From: Paragorgia papillata
Taxonomy: Eukaryota > Cnidaria > Anthozoa > Scleralcyonacea > Coralliidae
Direction of reading: 5' to 3'
NCBI GenBank assembly: GCA_035771165.1
Contig: JAWNZC010000234.1
Coordinates: 4,282,501-4,346,500, forward strand
DNA: 64,000 bases
In this document: in pieces, positions 1 to 10,636 of the stretch
How positions within the stretch are numbered: position 1 is the first letter of the stretch
Layout: every line of letters begins with the position of its first letter
Notes under the pieces: model-generated
The model's input: only the letters and a program-made list of their open reading frames with translations
Told to the model about the DNA's origin: nothing
Database searches by the model: none
Position numbers and translations under genes: made by a program

Positions 1-232
1 TACTCCGATTCAAATTTCGATCGATTCAAGATCTCTTCCGTTCTGCGCGTGTACCAAACTAATGTTTACCTATTCAAAATTGTAAGCTTTTCTTACTTCC
101 TCTTTATTACTTGTACCCAAAACAAAACATTTTCAGAAGAAATAGAAGACATCCGAAGAGATATATCCTCGCCGAATCGCTTGGTTTTCTGCCATGTTGC
201 TCCGAACAGTTGACAATGTAATTATATACTAA

Positions 233-688
233 TGTCTTGTCTGCGAGACTCACTAACTGGATGGGCGGTCTAGAACAAATCGCCTTGCGAGGTTTAACCC
301 CACCGGCAGCCATGTTAGTACTCCCAAAAGATCCTCTCAACCAATCAAAATGTAGTAATTTTGTCATGCATATTATAAATATAATTATTGTCTTAATACA
401 AAATGGACGCCAGGGTCAGGAGTAATTGGGGGAGTGAAATGGCCGAAATCTCGAATTCCGCCAGGATTTTAAGCACCAGAAATTGCATAATCATTGCCAA
501 ACCAACTTTGAAACTCGGGCTAGCTATCTGGACCAACCTGGTGGAATATTACAGTCTTCGATCGAAGCAAATTAATTTTATTTAGTTCATGTTGTTTTCG
601 TTCTTTTGGGTGAAACAACATGGCCGCCGGTGGGGTCAACCGGTAGATCGTTCCCGCCTATCCAGTTAGTATAGAGATGATCACAGAC
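233..688. repeat. Foldback element, ~75-bp inverted arms
   Basis: The stretch at 234-315 (CACTAACTGGATGGGCGG through CCCCACCGG) recurs as reverse complement at 615-688. The spacer is about 300 bp. The arms diverge by scattered substitutions. The short ORFs across it are not convincing genes. I see no clear target duplication, so a MITE is likely but an inverted duplication is possible. Confidence 0.55.
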
Positions 689-904
689 CATTAATAACAC
701 AATTGCATTGTGATCACGTAGGCAAAATAGAAAGATGTTTCCAGTGTACCGAATGGAAATTCCCCAAGTCGATCAAATGAAGAGAATTCAGTAGATAATA
801 ACCTTTACTTTTCAAGAACAAACAAAAGATTATTCCCTTTTCCTCACTCGAAAAGCTTTTTTTTCCCAAAACTTAGCTTGCGTCAGCACCTTTGACTGAA
901 TCTA

Positions 905-1155
905 AAGGACTGACAGGAGCCCAGCGGGCTAGCCCGGCTAACCGGGCTGAGTCGTCGCTCACGAAATCAGTTCTTTCCTCGGCCGCGAAAGGAGATTTGA
1001 ATAGTAAATTTAGATTTGTTTACATCTAAACTAGACTAATTTTTCTTTACTGATTTGTAAATTTAGTTTTATGCGAGTTTTAAAACCACACTGAGATCAT
1101 AATCACTCGCGTGAGCCAAGTTAACCGGGCTAGCCCCGCTCATGTAATCAAAACC
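905..1155. repeat. Degenerate Harbinger-like MITE
   Basis: Ends rich in GGCTAGCCCGGCTAACC face each other around an AT-rich core containing GTTTACATCTAAACTAG. The same arms and core motif occur in the better preserved element at 2614-2845. The terminal GGGGCTGTTTAC block has decayed here. Confidence 0.6.
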
Positions 1156-1350
1156 TACCCTTACGAAAATTCCACTTGAACGGGTTCCAAAATCACATGA
1201 GAAAAAAATGAGATCACACGATTGGAAACTGTCTTATACGTAAGCGAGATCCTACATACATCTTCATAATTTGTCATTCTAGGCTCAGTAAAGTTTCATC
1301 GATGTACCAAAATTGACAAAAGCTGCCTTAACTTATTTACTGCTACTTAA

Positions 1351-1494
1351 GAAATGGTTCATGGTTTGGCGTGCTCCACCGAGTTATGCATGCATGCGGG
1401 AAGTTCGGAGAGCACGAAAAAAGCGTAAGAGTTGGTCGAGGCGTAGCCGGGAACAACTCTAGATTATTGAGCACACCAAACCATGAACCATTTC
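1351..1494. repeat. Foldback element with 26-bp arms
   Basis: GAAATGGTTCATGGTTTGG at 1351 reappears inverted, ending at 1494, in 26-bp arms differing at one position. The ~90-bp loop is GC-richer than its surroundings. Nothing else recognisable lies between 1156 and 1638. Confidence 0.6.
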
Positions 1495-1638
1495 TTTTAT
1501 AACAGAGAATCAGACACACTTTATTTCGCTGATTAATATCCCCCCAAGTAACACACCTCAAGACTTTCAGTCAGAACTCTGAGTCTCTTTATTTCACATT
1601 TTCTAATTTCTTTTATATTTACATGTTGCCCCTGAGCG

Positions 1639-1821
1639 TGTATCCATATATAGTAATGACTATGCATCCATGCATGGCTATGGGAAGTTACGCACGGATA
1701 CATGGGAAGTTATGCATGGCTATGGGAAGTTGTCTTCTGCAACTATATACATTATGGGAACTAATTCTACTTATATCTATTTTATATAATTATACTAAGG
1801 TCAACAATTAACACCGTTTCA
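1639..1821 (-). repeat. LTR of a Gypsy-like retrotransposon
   Basis: A 183-bp unit starts TGTATCC and ends CCGTTTCA on the plus strand, so it reads TG...CA on the minus strand. A purine tract (minus strand AAAAGGGGGGAATGG) directly abuts it, as expected just upstream of a 3' LTR. A second copy lies at 11587-11775. It contains repeats of a CATGGCTATGGGAAGTT motif. Confidence 0.7.
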
Positions 1822-3075
1822 CCATTCCCCCCTTTTATGTTCTCGTCCCAAGGACATCTAAAATTACTACAATACATTTTGTCACTCTAAAAGCCATAGC
1901 GGTCGGGAGGTCGTATGCATGGTTTGTCTAAGTCTGGCAGGCCTTGCTCTTGGGATTACCGTGGGTTGAGACGCATTATCTACCACCTGGAACTCTCCTA
2001 TTTCTGTGTTCACCCTGGTCAAATGGGATGTAACTTATCTTGCGATTATTGTTGTGGTGAACAACTATCTCCTTACCACACTTTGACCTAATCTTATAAT
2101 TAACACCCAACTGTTTTGTAATCTCATAAGGTCCCCTCCACTTATATTACTACCAAATTTCCAACCTTTGGGCCTTTTCAACATGACCGTTTGTCCCTCA
2201 TCAAATGGCTGCCAGGTATTTGTCCCCTGGTCGAGTCTAGCTTGTTTTACTATTTTTTGTTTCTACCTTGGTGAGATTCTCCCTAGCAATATGTCGGATA
2301 TTTCGAAAGACCGACCTAATAAGTGAGTGCGTACAATCGCAGCTGTGTGTGTTGACGGGTTTGACAATGGCATTCCTAGCTCAAGTTCTATTGGAAGCCG
2401 GGGACTGTACACCTAAATACTACTTTATAGGGCGAAACCCCTAAAGATTCTTGTTTACTCGTGTTGTATGCAAATGTCATGCTATCTAACCGCAGATCCC
2501 AGTCATCCCTTTGCTTAAAAACAAATGACGAAAGCGCTGGCTTGTATATTGTTCTATTCTGGCGTTCTGTTTGTCCGTCACATTGTGGATGATATGCTGT
2601 TGTTCTAGTCTTAGGGGCTGTTTACGTCATGAGCCGGGTTAGCCCGGTTAGCTGGGCGCACGCGATTGATTAGGATCTCACTGTGCATTTGAAACTCGCG
2701 TAAACTAAATGTAGAAGAATTGGTTTAGTTTAGATGTAAACGAACCCTAACGTTGATTAAAATCTCTTTTTGTGGCCGAGGAAAGAATTTCGTGACACGA
2801 GTCATCCCAGTTAGCCTGGCTAGCCCGGCTCATGTAAACAGCCCCTTAGTGATCCCCATAGCGTCGCAAATTTCATGCATCAAGGTATTTTCGAAATTTG
2901 TCCTTGATCTGAATGAAGTACGGTGGGCGGTCCGAATCGCGAAAATATTCTGCTAATCAAAATTGGTGCCACTGTACTCGAGTTGCAAAAGCTTCGCACC
3001 ACTTCGCGAAATGATCAACGACTACAAGAATATGCTTGTTACGTCGATTGGTCTCGGGTAACGGACCCATGTACA
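1822..3075 (-). pseudogene. Gypsy-type pol fragment: integrase core and C-terminus
   Basis: The minus strand reads as a broken Ty3/Gypsy integrase. From 3075 leftward come a core segment with ILVVVDHFAKW and, in another frame, HSDQG (a catalytic Asp region). After an interruption by the MITE at 2614-2845 the text continues TRTTAYHPQCDGQTER, then FAYNTSKQESLG. Nearer the LTR there is a C-terminal GPY/F-type module (RGPYEITKQLGVNYK, GKEIVVHHNN). Integrase inserts the cDNA copy into host DNA. Several stops and frame changes show it is dead. No gag, protease or RT is visible; the element is truncated near 3075 where the TTGTT-rich repeat begins. The orientation agrees with the LTR and purine tract. 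Confidence 0.8.
2614..2845. mobile_element. PIF/Harbinger-like MITE inside Gypsy integrase
   Basis: 232-bp element with termini GGGGCTGTTTACGTCATGAG and the inverse CATGTAAACAGCCCC. It is flanked by TTA at 2611-2613 and 2846-2848. Joining the flanks with one TTA restores integrase reading across the junction (MGITK to TRTTAYHPQ), so target and duplication are certain. A TTA/TWA duplication is typical of the PIF/Harbinger superfamily. No coding capacity. Confidence 0.88.
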
Positions 3076-3087
3076 CGCGTAAAAATC

Positions 3088-3425
3088 TCACAAGTTGTTA
3101 CAGCATTGTTGCCTGAACAATGCTGTAACAACGTTGTTATCATGTGTGAACAATTACCTTGATGAATTACAGGCAATTGTTCACCATTGTTTCATCATGT
3201 TGTTACACTAGCTTCATGAAACAACAACAGTTGTCCATGCATGTTGAAACAACCGAAGGACGTGTTGATACATCAGTCATGTTCACAATTGTTGTAACAT
3301 TAATTGTCAGTTGTTTGCTGCATGTAACTTTGTTGTTCAGCCTTGTTATACTTCATCATACTGTTACAACATGTTGTATCATGTGCGAACAACGTTGTTG
3401 GCTAGAAAAATGTTTGAACACTTAT
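3088..3425. repeat. TTGTT/AACAA-rich palindromic tract
   Basis: Contains a perfect hairpin, TTGTTACAGCATTGTT / AACAATGCTGTAACAA with a 5-nt loop, followed by more than a dozen TGTTGTAACA-like words on both strands. The short ORFs here (2923-3446) are by-products of this composition. Function unknown. Confidence 0.5.
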
Positions 3426-3430
3426 ATATT

Positions 3431-4250
3431 ACGGAAATTAAGCTGAACGGGCTTTATTTGTTAATTCAAATGATTAATTGGATGTTTGAAACGGGGTAAA
3501 GTCTATAAACATTAACGGAAACGTTTCACCGCAAATCATTTTACCGCATTTGCTTGGCCATGTTTATTTATTGCGCACACTGAGAGCCTAATTGCAAACG
3601 TCTTTTATCAGTGCCAGCAATGGAGCACATGATCATGAATTTAAACCACAGCAGCTACAATCAATTTCAAAAGTAGTTGGGACACTTGAGCTTTTCTTTA
3701 TATACTCGTTCAACATCGTCTATTTTGCGATATGTTCACAATCCCTCCCTCCCCCTCCCTTTACAATGTTGTCTAATGAAACAAATTAACAATTCCGGCA
3801 AAATTCACCGTAAACATGTATTCTGTTAATTTACCGTATACAACATTGAACAGGGGGCCGGGGGAGTTGGAAAACCGAAAAAGGACGCAAATGTCCCAAG
3901 ACTTTCGAAAATGATTGTACGTTATTGTTATGATTCTTCTGATGCCTTATTATCACGTCCATTCAAATTTCTAATAAACACTACAATCAACTGAGTTGAT
4001 CGTGATAATCTTAAATGGAGACTTTCGAAAACCCTTTTGAAGGGGGGGGGGGGGGTGTTTGCTGTGAATCAGAAAAATCATAACAATAACCTAGCTGATC
4101 TCAGCGTGCGCAATAAACCTGGCCAAACTTTTAAATTGGGTAAAATGATATGTTTCCGTTAAGGTTTATAGACTTTACCGTTTCAAACGTCCATCTATAT
4201 GATGATTAGAGTTAATTTATATGATGGTTAGCTTAATTTCTGTCAAGCAG
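3431..4250. repeat. Long foldback element, ~165-bp arms
   Basis: The segment 3431-3600 (GGTAAAGTCTATAAAC, TTATTGCGCACACTGAG) is mirrored at 4085-4250. Nested shorter inverted repeats lie in the loop (GTTATTGTTATGATT against AATCATAACAATAAC), as does a G homopolymer near 4040. No coding region. Probably a composite of foldback insertions. Confidence 0.6.
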
Positions 4251-4324
4251 TTCAATATTGGATTGTCACAGCCAGATCTTATTATTTAGGTGTTCAATTT
4301 GTTTGCTGTTCCGGGGTTCCGGTA

Positions 4325-4589
4325 CCCTGAGCGAGCAGAGCCTTCTTTTCCTTATTTCTTCGCTGAGAGAGAGGAAGAAAAGTAGTCTTTGCTGTATTCC
4401 TGTATGGCTTCGTCCAAGATTTAGGACGAAGTAACCCGTTTAAGACCCGTTTAACCGGTTCTCGTTTTGTTTTCTGCTCTGATTGGGACTGCATGCGCAA
4501 TGGAAACCAGTCACGAATACAGCAGAGCCTATACTTTTCTTCCTCTCTCCCAGCGAAGAAATAAGGAAAAGAAGGCTCTGCTCGCAGGG
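4325..4589. repeat. Foldback element, ~68-bp arms
   Basis: GAGCAGAGCCTTCTTTTCC (left) is mirrored by GGAAAAGAAGGCTCTGCTC (right), and similarity continues inward to a GAATACAGCA/TGCTGTATTC pair. Both outer flanks hold GTTCCGG-type repeats. Open frames on each strand are mirror images of the arms, not genes. Confidence 0.65.
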
Positions 4590-4901
4590 TAGTGTTCCGG
4601 TGTTCCGTGTTCCGCTGTTCCGTGTTTTACTAAACGCCCTCCTCCGTGCGTGTTATACCCAAGTGACCGGAAAACGGACTATCGTGAACTGCTTTCAAAA
4701 TCTCATCTCGTATCCCTTCAGGGACCGTAATAATATAGTTTGGATACGGCTGTTTATGACTTAGTGCATGATCGTACCAACTTACTGAATGAACTTACTG
4801 TGACTACATCATTGAAAAAATTCCTCGTGCCCGTATTGAAAAATAATTGAAATCACGTGCACGTTATATTTCTCTGACAAGCTAAGGTATGTAATATATA
4901 T

Positions 4902-5205
4902 GTTAATACCATGATCGCCTCGGATTCTTTTGTTCTCCGAGGGAATGTATAACCTCGTATTTCCCTCATTGCTCATGCAAGAGGGAAATTTTTCCTTTGT
5001 CTTCTAATTTTCCCGTGCATGCATGTTGATGATGAGGGAAAATTAGAAGACAAAGAAATCCTTTGTCTTCTTCTGAATTTCCCGCTTGCATATATTTTGC
5101 CTCATCAACATGCACGGGGAAATAATTAGATGCAACTTCTCTGATCAACCGTAAATTTCCTGTCGGTAAGATTCTCAAAGTTTTCCTCGGCGATCATAAT
5201 ATTAC
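4902..5205. repeat. Foldback/MITE with ATGATCGCC ends
   Basis: Ends read TTAATACCATGATCGCC and CGGCGATCATAATATTA. Internally, AATTAGAAGACAAAG and TGCACGGG words occur in both orientations, giving a multi-hairpin element. Confidence 0.55.
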
Positions 5206-5209
5206 AAAC

Positions 5210-5320
5210 TAATACCATGACTTTTCGGGAAATTAGCGATTAAATTTCCCCTTTGCCTCGGGAAGATTCCCTTGGCTGCGGGAAATTTAATCGCTAATTT
5301 CCCGCAAAGTCATGTTATTA
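5210..5320. repeat. Compact hairpin element, 41-bp arms
   Basis: Arms TAATACCATGACTTTTCGGG... (5210-5250) and its near-perfect inverse (5279-5320) enclose a 28-bp loop. Its TAATACCATGA ends resemble those of the neighbour at 4902, so the two are probably related. Confidence 0.7.
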
Positions 5321-5450
5321 CTTATAATTATAACCTAGTATGTTTTTCCTATATTATATATTGAGTGTTTTGTTTGTAAAAATGGTTTCTAGACGTCTCA
5401 AGTTTTATGTCAAAAGTGATACCATAGAATTAATGCAATATGTAATATAT

Positions 5451-5600
5451 CATGCATACACGAGGAGGAGTGTTTCATCAGGATATCCAAACACCGAGAC
5501 GTTTATTGAAAATCGAGGCGAAGCCGAGGTCTTTGAACAAACTTCGAGGTGTTTGGATTTCCTGATGAGACACTCCTCCGAGTGTTTGATATAGCATCTC
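5451..5600. repeat. Hairpin element (ACACGAG...GTGTTT family)
   Basis: GGAGTGTTTCATCAGGA / TCCTGATGAGACACTCC arms surround a short loop. The layout matches the hairpins at 15926, 16200 and 35252, which start ATCATACACGAG or ACACGAG and hold a TCAGAT- or TCAGGA-type inner arm. Confidence 0.6.
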
Positions 5601-5889
5601 AAACAAATCAGTATTTTAGGAGAAAATCAATGTAAAAGTTTGCTTAATTTATGTCATTTCTTCCTCCGATATCCAAACCACAGACACGGTAATTATTAAT
5701 GAGTTTGAGATAATTATATTTTATTTATTCGTTATATTTCAATCTGGATAGCTAGTATCAATTAATAATAATATGCATATGATACTAATATATCATCGGT
5801 TACTTGTGTATTCAACATTGCATGACTCGTTGTCTTTGAGTTTGGAAAGACTGAAGAGCTTCTGTGTAAAGTCGCGGTTACATGTGTAC

Positions 5890-6187
5890 ATAGTCAATAG
5901 ATCAAAATATAGTCTGGAAACTCGGCAAACTTCAAAGCGCCTATAATGAGTTGAACCGTACCTTACACCGTGCACATCCTTTGTTTTAGGTTTATTAATA
6001 TTTAAATAGTACGGTTGAGTGATTGAACTGAAACGTTGCTATTGGACAATTCGTTCATTATACAAAAATACAATGGGTTCAGCCGTTCAGTGACCGTGTA
6101 CCGTGCACAAAAATGCATAAAGGCGAACAAAAATATAGAACAAAGACTTTAGCTGAGTTTCCAGACCATATTTTGAAAGACTATATG
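5890..6187. mobile_element. 8-bp-TSD MITE, copy 1 (hAT-like)
   Basis: Terminal inverted repeats ATAGTCAATAGATCAAAATA and TTTTGAAAGACTAT, continuing inward as GGAAACTCGGC/GCTGAGTTTCC. Flanking ATGTGTAC is duplicated at 5882-5889 and 6188-6195. A second copy at 13084-13546 has a different 8-bp duplication, which supports real transposition. 8-bp duplications are typical of hAT elements. No transposase. Confidence 0.75.
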
Positions 6188-6357
6188 ATGTGTACTACAC
6201 GTAACGAGATAGCATGTCCTGTATTACTGATTATTATCGAATGAAGTTGTCCCTCAGTAGCATAATATGAAACATATAAGTTCAAATCAAATGAGGCCAA
6301 GTAGCTACTGTTAAAATAAGTTTAATAAAATTGATAAAAAGTTTAGAAACGTTAAAA

Positions 6358-6400
6358 AGGAGTTGAGCTTTCGTTGTACTACAACATCGTCAGAACTACG
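6358..6400 (-). ncRNA. Candidate hammerhead ribozyme in PLE-like tail
   Basis: The minus strand has CTGACGA, then GTTGT-AGT-ACAAC (5-bp stem II), then GAAA. CUGANGA plus GAAA with stem II is the type-I hammerhead core. Stem III would be very short and stem I is not clear. The adjoining 6300-6357 resembles a retroelement tail. Confidence 0.5.
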
Positions 6401-7364
6401 AGATAACAATAAGGGGCGGTTTACATACACAAGAAACGGAAATGTAAGTTCTGTAAAGTAGATAAAACTAATGAACATGTAAAACTGCATGCAAATATAA
6501 TAACAAACAACATGATGATTAAAATAAAAGGTCAGCTAGCTAATTCGCTACATTCCTCCCTACTGTTTATTTCCGGTTTCTGCTTACGAATGTAACTAGG
6601 CTTCAAGTTATCTCTCAGAGAAGTGGCGCATTCTGGTTGGTTACAGCTGGACGTACTGTAGTGGATTTGTGTGTAATTCGTATCGGGATTCCTTTCTTGA
6701 AAACGTTTTGATTTTGTAGTCGACGGCGTCTGAAATGTAGGGAATTTGAAAATAAAGCCAATCAGTTTCGTTGTTGTGACGAGTGGTATGAGATGAAGAA
6801 ACTTCTTCCTGATAGGCCGTCACCTGTTGCATCCTTTCGTTCAAGTTCGTTGCACATGTCGCGAGGCTAAGAAATTCTTTCATAGTTTAATGTATTTAAG
6901 CCTCCTGTGTTAAGAAATGCCAAGCCCCCATTCTCAATCGTGCACAAGAAGTAGAAAATTAACATCAAACTTGCGCCATTTTCTATCTTCGTGACTGACC
7001 GCCATTTTGAATTTTTGAGCTTTCTGCTTGCTATCACCTAGGCAACACGAACGCTTGCCTGCGATCAGGCAATGTGGCCACCCGAAAATTTATTTATTTA
7101 TTTATTTATTTATTACGTTTTGCCACATTGGTATACTATAGATAATAAGTACATAGGTGTATTGTGTGAGTGAGTGTGCTTTAAGTAATTCGATTTCAGT
7201 AAAGTTAATAATAATAAAATAAAAAATAAGTAAATTTACAATTAAATCACAATAACAAATTTACAATTACGTGGCAGGGTGCCCACAACAGCTTAATGCC
7301 AATTACTGCGGTCCCAAGTAAATAAAGTAAATAAGTAAATAATAATAATTATTATTATAATAAT

Positions 7365-7407
<43 letters not shown>

Positions 7408-7622
7408 TAAGTTTCAGACATCAAATGCAGCAACGGATCGCTTCGTTGAGACCTCGGGTTGAGTTGCATTTTGTGCAGATCGATTTCCATGATCTGGGGT
7501 CTTCAGGGTTGTAAATTTGAAGTACTGCTGCTATGTAGTAGGACAGGAGGTTGCTTTTAAAACTGGAGAAAGCGGTCCCTTTTACACGTAACTGGGATGG
7601 TAAAGTGTTCCAAGTCTAAAAA
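6401..7622. other. No supported gene; simple repeats
   Basis: A minus-strand 80-codon ORF at 6641-6883 has no family I recognise and no splice context. (TTTA)n lies at 7088-7115 and an (AAT)n tract at 7325-7410, which gives a meaningless poly-Ile frame. The sequence 6950-7080 looks like ordinary intergenic DNA. Confidence 0.5.
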
Positions 7623-8129
7623 TTGTCTAAAAATTGCAAAACAATATGGCTGACATTAAAAATTTTTAAGTTATGCAAATGTTTTATTCATTTTGACGAT
7701 GTATCACAATCTCTTACGCAAGTTACCGACCAGCGTTTGTCGAAGTTTATTAGTTGCCGAAAAAGATGGGTTAAGCTAGAAGGCGAGAAATCGGAGATTT
7801 GTCGAAAATCGTACGGTTTATTTACTGACGAAGACGTAGCTGAATTTCTTTCGGCAAACACTTGTGAGAATCTACAATGGTATTACCATCAAAACTGCTA
7901 CAAACGAATTTGCGACGAATATAAGCTTAAAATGGTGGAAGCGAAACATCTATCTTGTATTAAAAGCATCCAAGAGAAAACGGACAGTGAAGTGAGTGAG
8001 CCACGAAGGAAGTTGAAACGTCTATCACTCGGGAATGATGGTCAAGTATCTGGTGTACCTGCTAGGACATCTCATGTCCTGCAACCTAGGTGCATATTTT
8101 GTGAGAAAGAATCAGATTTGTTTGTCATG
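7623..8129 (+). pseudogene. 5' exon of CXC-domain gene (cysteine-rich N-terminal region)
   Basis: An open frame ends in a good donor (ATG then GTAAGT) at 8129. It encodes ISCRKRWVKLEGE, LQWYYHQNCYKRICDEYK and CIFCEKESDLF, a Cys/His-spaced style seen at the N-terminus of multicopy CXC-domain proteins in cnidarians. There is no in-frame ATG near the start. An ATG in another frame (MADIKNF then stop) at about 7645 hints at a frameshift or a missing upstream exon. Together with 8553-9775 and 10026-10636 it forms one transcription unit. The role of this N-terminal region is unknown. Confidence 0.55.
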
Positions 8130-8368
8130 GTAAGTCTGAAAATTGATAATGAATATTAACCTCATAATCGTTAATTAATGTGTTTTTTAACTTGTATAAA
8201 TAACAACTATACATGTAATGTCATACATATTAGTTTGGTAACATCAGTGTCACAATAGTACAACCAAGTGGGGAGGGAGGGAGTTTAATAAATTTCGTAA
8301 TCTCAAACTGGTGGTCTGTTGTAGAGGGAGAGGGGTTAATATAGTGATTTTTAAGAAATAGAAAACAT

Positions 8369-8526
8369 TTTCCGTGTTTCCATAGAGTTATAGAAACACG
8401 AGTGGAAGTTTGGGAGAACGAGAAATTGTAGTGGGAACACGAGCCCGAAGGGCGAGTGTTTCCACGCTATTTCGAGTTCTCCCAAACTTCCACTCGTGTT
8501 TCTATAACTGTATGGGAACACGGATC
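8369..8526. repeat. Near-perfect hairpin element in intron
   Basis: Arms carrying GAGTGGAAGTTTGGGAGAAC and its inverse, plus ACACGGA/TCCGTGT ends, enclose a ~20-bp loop. It lies in the intron between the first two exon blocks of the CXC-domain gene. Confidence 0.7.
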
Positions 8527-8552
8527 ATTTTTTTTCTATTTCCTTTATAAAA

Positions 8553-9775
8553 TAACTTGTCGAAAATTCTGAGGTTGAAAGTGTTGAGGAAACGTTATCC
8601 AACATGACTGATCCATTTGATGATGATCTCGAGGACCTTGTAAATATTGCTAATGGTGAAATTGCTACTGCGTCCGTGTCAAATGATCTTCTGAAGTCCC
8701 ACAAGATTGGTGAGGAAAAGTTCGAAGAATTTGTCTCACAGAAGGTCAAAGCTGACATACCAGATATCTTCACGCCCATAAAGAAAACAAATTTGAACAC
8801 GTTTTCGAAGAAAAGCACTATCAGCAAAACAAACACGAAGCAAGGTAAAGTCGTTGAATTACGTAATGATTCAAAATTCATAGCCCGCCTTTTAGCCATT
8901 GGTCAATCCCGTGAAATTGACATGCGGAATCTGATGAAATACAGTCTGAGGAAATACCCTGCGCCATTGGCAACAAGTAATGGTGATTTAGTGAAAACCC
9001 CAAAATGTAAACTGATGCACGAATTGCTTCGCCGTGCCGAATGCAATGACGACCCTCCCGGAAATACCGATGCATTTCTGCTTGATGGAATGGCATTATT
9101 CCCGGTCCTCAAAGATATTCCGCAGACATTTGGTGATCTAGCAGAAAAAGTCGTCCACATTATAATCAGCTCAGCAAAGAAAGCGCAAGGAAATAGAGTA
9201 GACTTTATAAGTGATACTTACCCATTAGTCAGCATAAAAAATCTTGAGCGAAAAAAGTGATCGATGTCGGGTGTTACTCGGGTAAGGATTGGTGGTGCAA
9301 CTCAAAAGGTTCCTCGACAGTTCAAGAAGTTTTTGTCTTTAGGCGAAAACAAAGAAGCTTTAATTGAGTTCATTTTCCAACATATGACGACTCTTGATCT
9401 TGCACAACTACTACAGCATGTAACCTTGTTTTTCACGCATGGAGCTGAATGTCACAAGTTTTTTCGCTGATACCTTAAGCGATAACATGTTGAAGATTGA
9501 AAGTGTTCCAGAGCTGCATTCAAACCATGAAGAGGCTGATACGCGATTAATCCTGCATGCACAACATGCTTCTACTATGCACAGCAACGTCAGGATCCGT
9601 AGCCCCGACACAGATGTTTTCATTCTGATGTTGGCCCATAAGGCTGAAATCAGGTCTTTGCTATTTTTTGACACTGGTTCTGGAAACAACAGAAGGCTTA
9701 TTGACATCAATGAAGTTCATGATCAATTGGGATCGCGCTTGTGTAACGCACTTATTGGCTTTCATGCTTTCACTG
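8553..9775 (+). pseudogene. Central exon of CXC-domain gene; PIN/FEN1-like region; stop and frameshift
   Basis: The reading starts upstream of ATG 8604 in the same frame (SEVESVEETLSN) and runs to an in-frame TGA at 9258-9260, between LERKK and SMSGVTRVRI. It continues in frame to the HGAECHKFF region, where a one-base shift in a T run near 9460 moves it to the next frame (FFADTLSD). It then encodes SNHEEADTRLILHAQHA and RSPDTDVFILML. The EEAD and DTD acids, followed by GCDSTSAF in the next exon, resemble the metal-binding pattern of FEN1/XPG-like PIN nucleases; this is my inference from motif order. The exon ends phase 1 at 9775 (TTCACTG then GT). One nonsense codon and one frameshift argue against a working copy. 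Confidence 0.7.
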
Positions 9776-10025
9776 GTTTGTATATTTTGTAAATGTTTTT
9801 ATTGCAATGATCGACATAACTTGAAATAATCTCTATATACTAGATTGTATTGTTTCGCAGTTAATTTCACAAAAAAAAACTTACATATAGGAAAACCTGC
9901 TAATTTGCCACTTCTTTCACAATCGTAATGGAAAATAATAAGCTTTGGCGACTTAATCTAAATAGCATTTTTACCAAGAAGAAATACCAAGAAATATAGA
10001 CGCAATTTATATTATTTGTTTTTAG

Positions 10026-10636
10026 GCTGCGACAGTACTAGTGCCTTTCACGGAAAGGGAAAGATTACATCTTTAAAAGTGCTTGATGATTTTCCTGATC
10101 TTTGCGAATCGTTTGCCAATTTTGGGTCTTGTTTTACACCGAACTCGGACTTGGTAAAAGCGCTAGAAGTATTTGTGTGCCGTCTATATAAACAGCAAAC
10201 TTCGAACAAAGTTGATGAGGCAAGATTCAAAATTTTCAGTCTTGGCAAATACGGCGCAGATCAAATGCCATGCACAAAAGATGCGTTGGGTAAGCACATT
10301 CAACGATCAGTTTATCAGGCAGCAATTTGGAAAAACGCTTTGAATGCTATGGTCGATTGTCCTGATATAACTAACCATGGATGGCTAGTTGACGACGATG
10401 GTAATGTGACCATAAGTTGGATGGATTTGCCTCCTGCACCAGATGGGATCTTGGAAAACATCGAATGTTCCTGCAAGAAAGGCTGTGCCAGCAATCGTTG
10501 TGCGTGTTTGAAAGCAAATTTATCTTGCACCAGTCTTTGCAAATGTGTTGATTGCATAAATGGAAAGGTAAATGCCAATCGATTCTCCGATAGTGAGGAT
10601 AGTTCTGAAGATGATGAGGACAGCGATAATGAATGA
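10026..10636 (+). pseudogene. 3' exon of CXC-domain gene (Tesmin/TSO1-like CXC)
   Basis: After the acceptor TTTTTAG the exon completes Gly and reads GCDSTSAFHGKGK, an element that would supply the last acidic residue and a helix-turn in a FEN1-like fold. The C-terminal part, about residues 145-185 of this exon, reads IECSCKKGCASNRCACLK then SLCKCVDCIN. This is the CXC repeat that binds zinc and DNA in Tesmin/TSO1/LIN54 proteins. An acidic tail (DSEDSSEDDEDSDNE) and TGA end it. This exon is intact and joins phase 1 to 9775. Combining a nuclease-like core with a CXC tail could suit a transposon-derived or defence protein; the function is unknown. Confidence 0.72.

Noticed and set aside
6641..6883. 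Minus-strand coding exon
   Set aside because: No family resemblance, no convincing splice borders; retained only as a note.
7293..7490. Poly-isoleucine protein
   Set aside because: Translation of an (AAT)n microsatellite.
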